Part shown: piece after piece, positions 58,963 to 64,000 of the stretch
Layout: every line of letters starts with the position of its first letter
Numbering within the stretch: position 1 is the first letter of the stretch
Assembly (NCBI GenBank): GCA_964512635.1
Contig: CAZEJB010000016.1
Span: 15,220-79,219 of the forward strand
Direction: 5' to 3'
DNA: 64,000 nucleotides
Origin: JADZFO01 sp964512635
Lineage (GTDB): Bacteria > 4484-113 > JAFGCY01
Made by a program: the position numbers and the translations under genes
Notes under the pieces: model-generated
The model's database searches: none
The model's input: only the letters and a program-made list of their open reading frames with translations
Told to the model about the DNA's origin: nothing

Positions 58963-59445
58963 ATGGCAATCGCAGCAGGCGATGTTATGCAGGGCCGGGT
59001 GGCAGAAGTCCGAGACTTCGGCGCCTTCGTGTGGCTGGATGACAACAAGAAGGGCCTGATCCACATCAGTGAGATCAGTGACGACTATGTTAAGGACATC
59101 CACAACCTGGTCAAGCCTAACCAGAAGGTCAAGATCAAGGTTCTGTCGGTCAAGGACGACGGACGCATTGAGCTGAGCCTGAAGCAGGCGGAAGCCCTCG
59201 AGTACACGAAACCTCCCAAGCAGGAGCGTGAGCGCGAGGCTGCCCGCGAGGCGGCCGCCGATGAATTCCTCGGCGAGCCCCCGGGCTTCAACTTCCTGGA
59301 CGACTTCGAGCCGGTGGGCGAGTTCGATATGATGCTTAAGTTCTTCAAGCGCGTCAGCGAGGAGAACATGATCGACAACAAGCGCAATATCGAACGCAAG
59401 CGCATGGGCGACAAGAAGAAGGCCAAGAAGCGCCGCGGAAGGTAG
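58963..59445 (+). CDS. S1 RNA-binding domain protein (YugI-like)
   Basis: A 160-residue protein. The S1 OB-fold occupies residues 4-75: GDVMQGRVAEVRDFGAFVWL, GLIHISEISDDYVKDI, KVKIKVLSVKDDGRIELSLK. The C-terminal half is charged and ends in a Lys/Arg tail (KKKAKKRRGR) suited to RNA binding. It resembles general stress protein 13 of Bacillus and other single-S1 ribosome-associated proteins. Its TAG stop is the first three bases of a heptad repeat element. Confidence 0.85.
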   Translation: MAIAAGDVMQGRVAEVRDFGAFVWLDDNKKGLIHISEISDDYVKDIHNLVKPNQKVKIKVLSVKDDGRIELSLKQAEALEYTKPPKQEREREAAREAAADEFLGEPPGFNFLDDFEPVGEFDMMLKFFKRVSEENMIDNKRNIERKRMGDKKKAKKRRGR

Positions 59446-59552
59446 CTTTCAGCGTTTAGCTTCCAGCTTTCAGAAAGACACTGTGCTGTGCAAGGTGTTG
59501 GAAGGATTCGAGCCCTCTTGACTGAAAGCTGAAAGCCAATAGCTAAAGGCTA
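59443..59552. repeat. Inverted heptad element between the S1 gene and tRNA-Leu
   Basis: Left arm TAGCTTTCAGC..TTAGCTTCCAGCTTTCAG (59443-59473), centre about 48 bp, right arm CTGAAAGCTGAAAGCC..TAGCTAAAGGCTA (59522-59552). It provides the stop codon of the S1 gene and could act as a transcription terminator by folding. Confidence 0.7.
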
Positions 59553-59606
59553 GATTGACCAGGCTTCGACCGTTGCATCTGCTCTGTGCTGCAAGGTCCT
59601 CAGGGG

Positions 59607-59612
59607 TATAAT
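59607..59612 (+). promoter_or_regulatory. -10 box (TATAAT) of tRNA-Leu
   Basis: A consensus TATAAT lies 9 nt before the tRNA. No good -35 is at 16-18 nt; TTGACC lies far upstream at 59555. This may also be the promoter for the ileS leader downstream. Confidence 0.55.
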
Positions 59613-59621
59613 CCCCAGCGG

Positions 59622-59702
59622 GCCGGGGTGGCGAAATGGCAGACGCAGGAGACTTAAAATCTCCCGGGGCAACCCGTACCGGTTCGAGTCCGGTTCCCGG
59701 CA
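59622..59702 (+). tRNA. tRNA-Leu (anticodon TAA)
   Basis: A full cloverleaf can be drawn: acceptor GCCGGGG/TCCCGGC, anticodon stem GGAGA/TCTCC with loop CTTAAAA (anticodon TAA at 59655-59657), a long variable arm CGGG-GCAA-CCCG as expected for a class II tRNA, and T-arm ACCGG-TTCGAGT-CCGGT. The discriminator is A. CCA is not encoded. It reads UUA, and by wobble UUG. Confidence 0.95.
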
Positions 59703-59743
59703 TTAGATCCGCCGGCAGGCCCGGCGGGTAGCAGGAATTGACA

Positions 59744-59797
59744 ATGCGGTATCAGTTCATACACACGATCGCCATTATGTGCCCCCCGGGGGCCTGA
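59744..59797 (+). CDS. ileS leader peptide (17 codons, three Ile codons)
   Basis: ATG at 59744 is preceded by AGGA with 7-nt spacing. The frame reads MRYQFIHTIAIMCPPGA and stops at TGA 59795-59797. Its Ile codons are ATA, ATC and ATT, within seven codons; ATA is rare in a genome this GC-rich. The stop overlaps GGGGGCCTG, which can pair with the 5' arm of the downstream terminator. This is the expected form of an attenuation leader for an isoleucyl-tRNA synthetase gene. Expression has not been shown. Confidence 0.6.
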   Translation: MRYQFIHTIAIMCPPGA

Positions 59798-59866
59798 TCG
59801 TGCGCGTCTGAAACCAAGATCACGCGACTTTCACAGGCCCCCTGGAAACAGGGGGCCTTTCTGCTT
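59788..59866 (+). terminator. Attenuator: antiterminator segment and intrinsic terminator before ileS
   Basis: The terminator is a perfect 10-bp stem AGGCCCCCTG (59835-59844) / CAGGGGGCCT (59849-59858) with a GAAA loop, followed by TTCTGCTTT. The upstream GGGGGCCTG (59788-59796) can form 9 bp with CAGGCCCCC (59834-59842), which would prevent the terminator. A ribosome stalled on the leader's Ile codons would leave this segment free; one at the stop codon would cover it. No T-box sequence is present. Confidence 0.65.
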
Positions 59867-59922
59867 TGTAGGGTCCGCATATATGCGGACCAGCGGTCGG
59901 GCCGCACATGTGCGGCCCCTAC
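59867..59922. repeat. TGTAGGG palindromic element in the ileS leader
   Basis: TGTAGGGTCCGCAT with its ATGCGGAC arm, then GGGCCGCACATGTGCGGCCC and CTAC. It belongs to the same family as the insertions in mutL and ileS. It lies between the terminator and the ribosome site GGGAG of ileS. Confidence 0.72.
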
Positions 59923-59986
59923 GGGAGATGTGATGTCAGTACAGGCACAGCAGGGCGGACTATTCGAGAAGGTTGACACCTCCTAC

Positions 59987-60086
59987 NNNNNNNNNNNNNN
60001 NNNNNNNNNNNNNNNNNNNNNNNNNNNNNNNNNNNNNNNNNNNNNNNNNNNNNNNNNNNNNNNNNNNNNNNNNNNNNNNNNNNNNN
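59987..60086. other. Assembly gap of exactly 100 N with duplicated 55-bp flanks
   Basis: The 55 bp before the gap (59932-59986) are repeated exactly after it (60087-60141). Both copies contain the ileS start. This is the signature of two contigs overlapping by one k-mer that a scaffolder failed to merge. The real sequence most likely has no gap, and the ileS ribosome site GGGAG at 59923-59927 directly precedes the gene. Confidence 0.9.
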
Positions 60087-60087
60087 G

Positions 60088-63000
60088 ATGTCAGTACAGG
60101 CACAGCAGGGCGGACTATTCGAGAAGGTTGACACCTCCTACAGCTTCGCGCGGATGGAGGAGCGAATCCTGGCGCTCTGGGATGAGCGGAAGGTCTTCGA
60201 GCGCAGCCTCGAAAAGCCTGCGCCGCTGGGCTCCTGGGTCTTTTATGAGGGCCCGCCGACGGCCAACAACATGCCGCACCCCGGCCACGTGCTGACCCGC
60301 GTTGCGAAGGACCTCCTGCCGCGCTTCAAGACGATGCAGGGCCACTATGTGCGCCGCCAGGCCGGCTGGGACACCCACGGCCTGCCCGTCGAGCTCTCGG
60401 TCGAAAAGGAGCTGTTCGAGGCCGGCGAGATGACCGAGCGCGGCCCCAGCGCAATCGTCCGCTATGGCGTCGAGAAGTTCAACCGCAAGTGCTTCGAGTC
60501 CGTGCGGCGCTATGAGGCCGAGTGGGTCAAGCTGTCCTCGCGCCTGGCCTACTGGCTGGACTATGAAAACGCCTACTTCACTTTCAGCAACAAATACATC
60601 GAGTCCGTCTGGTGGCTGCTGAAAAACATCTATGAGCAGGGCCTCTTGTACAAGGGCTACCGCATCCAGTGGTACTCCACCCTCGTCGGCACCGGCCTGT
60701 CGAGCCATGAGGTGGCCCAGAACTGGCAGGTGGTCAAGGACCCCAGCGCCACCGTGCGCGCGCGGGTCAACAGCGGCCAGAGCATCGGCAGCCATGAAGT
60801 GACCAACGGCAACACTTTTTTCCTGCTCTGGACCACTACGCCCTGGACCCTGATCAGCAACGTCGCGCTCTGTGTCCACCCGGACTATGAGTATGTCGTC
60901 GTGCGGCTGGAGAACGAAACGGATGGCCGCGAGGAGTTCCTAGTGCTGGCCGACGCCCTGCGCGCGAAGAACGGCCTGGAGGCCGAGCAGGTGGTGGCGC
61001 GGGTCAAGGGCTCCGAGCTGCTGGGACTGACTTACGAGCGTCTATATGACTATGAGCTGCCGGATATCCGCACTGACGGTGCGGAGACCAGCGGCTGGCG
61101 CGTGCTGAACGATACCTACGTCACGCTCGAGGACGGCACCGGCGTGGTGCATGAAGCGCCGGCCTTCGGTGAGGACGACTACCGCATCGGCCTGCGCGAA
61201 AAGCTGCCGATCCTCAACGCCATCGATGCCGAAGGCCGCGTGGTGCCGGAGGCGGCCATCGCCGCCGGCAAGTGGTTCAAGGAGGCCGACCCGCTGGTGC
61301 TGGCCGACCTCAAGGCCCGCGGCCTGCTCTATAAGAGCGAAAAGCACGAGCACAACTACCCGCACTGCTACCGCACCGATGCGCCGCTGATGCAGTACCC
61401 GCTGGAGAGCTGGTTCATCCGCATGAGCGCACCGGAGGTCAAGAGCAAGCTGATCGCCGGCAATGAGACGATCACCTGGCAGCCCTCGCACATCAAGCAG
61501 GGCCGCTTTGGCGACTGGCTGCGCGAGGTCAAGGACTGGAGCCTGTCCCGCGACCGCTTCTGGGGTACGCCGCTGCCGGTCTGGGACTGCGAGGCCTGCG
61601 GCCACCAGGAGTGCCTGGGGTCCTACGAGGATCTCAAGGCGCGCTGCCCGGAGAAGTTCGCCGGTGTGACGGATCTCTACGACCAGGAGCAGTTCAACCC
61701 GCACCGGCCCTTCATCGATGACTACACCTGGGCCTGCCCGCAGTGCAGCGGCGGGACGATGAAGCGCGTGCGCTTTGTCATCGACTGCTGGTTCGACGCC
61801 GGCTCCATGCCCTTCGCGCAGCTGCATTACCCCTTTGAGAACAAGGATCTGATAGATGGTCCTTTGGTAGGGGCGGAGCATGCTCAGCCCTCTGATCTTG
61901 TAGGGGTGGGGCTTGTCCCCACCCAGCAGCCTGGTCAGGAAGACGGCCGGGGACAAGCCCCGGCCCTACAAAACAGATATCGCCAATTCCCGGCGAACTT
62001 CATCTCGGAGGCCATCGACCAGACCCGCGGCTGGTTCTATACCCAGCACGCCATCTCCACTCTGATCAAGGGCGAGCCCTGCTTCAAGAGCTGCCTGGTA
62101 CTCGGCCACATCCTTGACGAGAAGGGCCGCAAGATGAGCAAGCGCCTCGGCAACGTGGTCGACCCCTGGGGCGTGATCGACAAGTACGGCGCGGACGCAT
62201 TCCGCTGGTATTTCTACAGCTCAGGCAGCCTGACGAGCGGCGCGCGCTTCTCGGACAAGGGCGTGCTGGAGACCCTGCAGCGCTTCATCATCCCGCTGTG
62301 GAATGTCTACAGCTTCTTTACGATCTATGCCAACCTGGACGGCTTTGACCCGCGCACGGGTTTGACTGCCGGCGGGACCGGATCTGATGGTGGGGCGGCC
62401 GTCGCTGGCCGCCTGGATGCGGAGGCGGGCGCGGAGTCCCGCCCTACCGGTGCCCTGCGCTGGGAAGAGCTGACCGAGCTGGACAAGTGGATCCGCCTGA
62501 AGCTCAACCGCCTCTGCGCCGAGTCCGCCGCGCAGCTCGAGAAGCTCGAGCTGCCGGAGGCCGCGCGCTCAATCGAGAACTTTGTCGATGAGCTCTCCAA
62601 CTGGTACGTGCGCCGTTCGCGCCGCCGTTTCTGGAGCAGCGAGCATGACGCCGCCAAGCTTGGCGCGTATCAGACTCTTTACTATGTGCTGGTGGAGCTG
62701 TCCAAGCTGCTCGCGCCCTATACGCCCTTCCTGGCGGAAGAGCTGTATCAGAAGCTGGCGCTGAAATTTGTAGGGGCGAGTCTTGACTCGCCCTCTTTGG
62801 CTGTTGTAGGGGCGGGGCAGAGTCCCCGCCCAGGTGTACAGGGCAAAGTGGGCGCGGATACTACCGCGCCCCTACAGGGAAAAGAAGGCGGGTCAAGACC
62901 CGCCCCGGCAGAAGACTCCGTCCATCTCTGCCGCTATCCGCTGCACGATGCCGGACTGGAGGACGAGCTGCTGGAATTCGCGATGGACCAGGCCCTGCGG

Positions 63001-63843
63001 GTCACCACGCTGGGCCATGCCGCGCGCAAGGAGAGCCGCCTGCGCGTGCGCCAGCCGCTCAGCCGCGTGGTGCTGGTCTCCCGCGAGCCGGGCTTGCGCG
63101 AGGCCGTCGAGAGCCACCGCGAGATCCTGCTGGAGGAGCTGAACGTCAAGGCCATCGAGTTCGCCTCCGACGAGCAGCAGTTCGTCTCTTATAGCTACAA
63201 GCCGAACTTCCGCGAGATCGGCCCGCGCTTTGGCGAGCTCGGCCGCGATATCGCCGCCTGGGTCAACCGCTCTGCCGAGGAAATCACGCGCCAGCTGGCC
63301 GAACATGAGAGCCAGCCGGTGCTGGTGACGGTCTTCGACAAGTTCAGCAATGAGAACGGCGAGGAAGAGACCATCACCCGCACGGAAAGCCTTAACTGGG
63401 TCGAGCTGGAACTCTCCGGCGAGCGCATCGTGCTGGACAGCCGTTTCTTCGAGCTGCAGCTGCACCCGCACGAAGGCATGGTGGCCCAGCGCGAGCGCGG
63501 CCTGCTGCTGGTGCTGGATACGCACCTCAGCGATGAGCTGCTTTCCGAAGGACTGGCGCGCGAGGTGGTTAACCGCCTGCAGCAGCAGCGCAAGGAGCGC
63601 GACCTGCCTTACGACGCCCGGATCCGTGTGGCCTGGAGCGTCGAGCCGGCTGAGGATGGATCACCGGGACCGCTGGCCCTGGCCATCGCCGCACACCACA
63701 GCTACATCGCCGGCGAGGTCCTCGCCAGCGAGCTGACGCAGGTGGCCCCGGCGCTCTTCGCCGACGGCGGCGAGCTGGCCGACGGCGCGCTGAGCACTGA
63801 GATCGACGGCATCGAGCTGCGCTACAGCATCAGCGTTGTCTAG
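60088..63843 (+). CDS. ileS: Isoleucyl-tRNA synthetase, type 2, with three repeat-encoded insertions
   Basis: IleRS charges tRNA-Ile. The 1251-residue product has the class I motifs HPGH at 64-67 (in EGPPTANNMPHPGH) and KMSKR at 682-686. It also has the editing-domain block TTTPWTLISN and WDTHGLPVE, plus FISEAIDQTRGWFYT of the core. The PPTAN..PHxGH form marks the eukaryote-like type 2 enzyme, a group often insensitive to mupirocin. It is about 200 residues longer than usual. Much of the excess is repeat-encoded, at about 586-631, 757-789 and 894-941. The first is inserted in the normally rigid catalytic core. The ATG at 59933 before the gap is the same start codon. Confidence 0.94.
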   Translation: MSVQAQQGGLFEKVDTSYSFARMEERILALWDERKVFERSLEKPAPLGSWVFYEGPPTANNMPHPGHVLTRVAKDLLPRFKTMQGHYVRRQAGWDTHGLPVELSVEKELFEAGEMTERGPSAIVRYGVEKFNRKCFESVRRYEAEWVKLSSRLAYWLDYENAYFTFSNKYIESVWWLLKNIYEQGLLYKGYRIQWYSTLVGTGLSSHEVAQNWQVVKDPSATVRARVNSGQSIGSHEVTNGNTFFLLWTTTPWTLISNVALCVHPDYEYVVVRLENETDGREEFLVLADALRAKNGLEAEQVVARVKGSELLGLTYERLYDYELPDIRTDGAETSGWRVLNDTYVTLEDGTGVVHEAPAFGEDDYRIGLREKLPILNAIDAEGRVVPEAAIAAGKWFKEADPLVLADLKARGLLYKSEKHEHNYPHCYRTDAPLMQYPLESWFIRMSAPEVKSKLIAGNETITWQPSHIKQGRFGDWLREVKDWSLSRDRFWGTPLPVWDCEACGHQECLGSYEDLKARCPEKFAGVTDLYDQEQFNPHRPFIDDYTWACPQCSGGTMKRVRFVIDCWFDAGSMPFAQLHYPFENKDLIDGPLVGAEHAQPSDLVGVGLVPTQQPGQEDGRGQAPALQNRYRQFPANFISEAIDQTRGWFYTQHAISTLIKGEPCFKSCLVLGHILDEKGRKMSKRLGNVVDPWGVIDKYGADAFRWYFYSSGSLTSGARFSDKGVLETLQRFIIPLWNVYSFFTIYANLDGFDPRTGLTAGGTGSDGGAAVAGRLDAEAGAESRPTGALRWEELTELDKWIRLKLNRLCAESAAQLEKLELPEAARSIENFVDELSNWYVRRSRRRFWSSEHDAAKLGAYQTLYYVLVELSKLLAPYTPFLAEELYQKLALKFVGASLDSPSLAVVGAGQSPRPGVQGKVGADTTAPLQGKEGGSRPAPAEDSVHLCRYPLHDAGLEDELLEFAMDQALRVTTLGHAARKESRLRVRQPLSRVVLVSREPGLREAVESHREILLEELNVKAIEFASDEQQFVSYSYKPNFREIGPRFGELGRDIAAWVNRSAEEITRQLAEHESQPVLVTVFDKFSNENGEEETITRTESLNWVELELSGERIVLDSRFFELQLHPHEGMVAQRERGLLLVLDTHLSDELLSEGLAREVVNRLQQQRKERDLPYDARIRVAWSVEPAEDGSPGPLALAIAAHHSYIAGEVLASELTQVAPALFADGGELADGALSTEIDGIELRYSISVV
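61867..61970. repeat. Three-part palindromic element in the ileS catalytic core
   Basis: GTAGGGGCGGAGCATGCTC, then TGTAGGGGTGGGGCTTGTCC, then the inverse GGGGACAAGCCCCGGCCCTA (ending CA at 61970). The second and third parts are inverted copies. Read in frame, it separates HYPFENK from FPANFISEAIDQTRG. Confidence 0.82.
62389..62450. repeat. Degenerate palindromic element in ileS
   Basis: GGTGGGGCGGCCGTCGCTGG with GGCGGCC/GGCCGCC arms, then GCGCGGAGTCCCGCCCTAC. It is less conserved than the others, perhaps an older insertion. It sits between the GFDPRTG loop and WEELTELDKWI. Confidence 0.55.
62769..62908. repeat. Compound palindromic element in the ileS C-terminal part
   Basis: Four parts: TGTAGGGGCGAGTCTTGACT, TGTAGGGGCGGGGCAGAGTC, the inverse CGCGGATACTACCGCGCCCC with TACA, and GGCGGGTCAAGACCCGCC. 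Flanking MutL- and IleRS-type elements share the TGTAGGGGC end. It adds about 47 residues in frame before DSVHLCRYPLHDAG. Confidence 0.82.
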
Positions 63844-64000
63844 GCGACGTGGCAGACCTTTCGTCAGGGCATGCTTGTCCCTGCCCGGATTTTGGTTCAG
63901 AAAATCAACAGGAGACGCTGAGACACAGAGAAGCATGAGGGCGATTCTGAGCTTCCCCCGATTTCACGTACACCAGGTTAAGCACATATCATGATGTGCG
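63844..64000. other. 157-bp region after ileS, no gene seen
   Basis: Contains GTCAGGGCATGCTTGTCCCT, possibly a decayed palindromic element, and near the right edge GCACAT/ATGTGC with a 6-nt loop (63982-63999). No coding frame is evident before the window ends. Confidence 0.4.

Noticed and set aside
59738..59765. TTGACA-N16-TACACA as the ileS leader promoter
   Set aside because: It overlaps the start of the Ile-rich leader peptide. If used, the leader peptide would not be transcribed. It remains possible, but the tRNA promoter upstream fits the attenuation model better.
59703..59932. T-box riboswitch upstream of ileS
   Set aside because: No AGGGTGGNACCGCG-type T-box sequence or specifier loop is seen; the Ile-rich leader peptide explains the terminator better.
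59932..60141. Tandem duplication of the ileS 5' end
   Set aside because: The two copies are identical, exactly 55 bp, and flank exactly 100 N. This is an assembly overlap, not biology.

Overview
The window looks like one scaffold from a high-GC, diderm (Gram-negative type), probably uncultured bacterium. lpxA shows a lipid A outer membrane. Several products carry lipoprotein or Sec signals and large extracellular beta-domains (FN3, PKD, FG-GAP, IPT). The glycine decarboxylase P protein is split (gcvPA/gcvPB). I cannot assign a phylum from the sequence alone. A 100-N gap flanked on both sides by the same 55 bp shows the record is a scaffolded draft assembly.

Layout. 1-5.2 kb: partial ispE, a large FN3 lipoprotein, a DnaQ-like exonuclease and lpxA. 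5.2-14.4 kb: secreted, lipoprotein and membrane proteins of unknown role plus a SolA-like flavin amine oxidase. 14.5-18 kb: glycine cleavage genes gcvH, gcvPA, gcvPB. 18-24.3 kb: three more members of a membrane-anchored FG-GAP family (a first lies at 8.8 kb) and a polytopic membrane protein. 24.3-30 kb: a lipoprotein, hslU without hslV, a presenilin-like intramembrane aspartyl protease and an aldo/keto reductase. 30-35.4 kb: an NfeD-like protein, two tandem paralogous secreted proteins and a flotillin. 35.4-42 kb: a structured leader, a small zinc-ribbon protein, an ECF sigma factor with a small ZAS protein, ppk1 and a polysaccharide-export protein. 42-46 kb: a secreted M6 metalloprotease with a lipoprotein partner. 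46-58.8 kb: mutL, a Fur-family regulator, a TPR-like protein, a WalJ-type hydrolase, an ABC-F ATPase, a bacterial sodium-channel homologue, dnaG and two envelope proteins. 58.8-64 kb: an S1-domain protein, tRNA-Leu(TAA) and a type-2 ileS.

Four things stand out. (1) Between tRNA-Leu and ileS lies what looks like a complete ribosome-mediated attenuator: a 17-codon leader peptide with three Ile codons (ATA, ATC, ATT), a segment overlapping its stop codon that can pair with the terminator 5' arm, and a 10-bp GAAA-loop terminator. (2) Two kinds of short repeat element have entered or abutted genes. Palindromes beginning TGTAGGGGC, and inverted arrays of 7-bp units, add in-frame peptides to MutL, IleRS and an ABC-F protein and supply stop codons to gcvPB and the S1 gene. 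(3) At least fifteen genes have a TANNNT box 5-9 nt before the start codon and usually no Shine-Dalgarno, as expected for leaderless mRNAs. (4) A bacterial membrane protein carries Asp, GMGD and PAL motifs in the order found in presenilin-type proteases.
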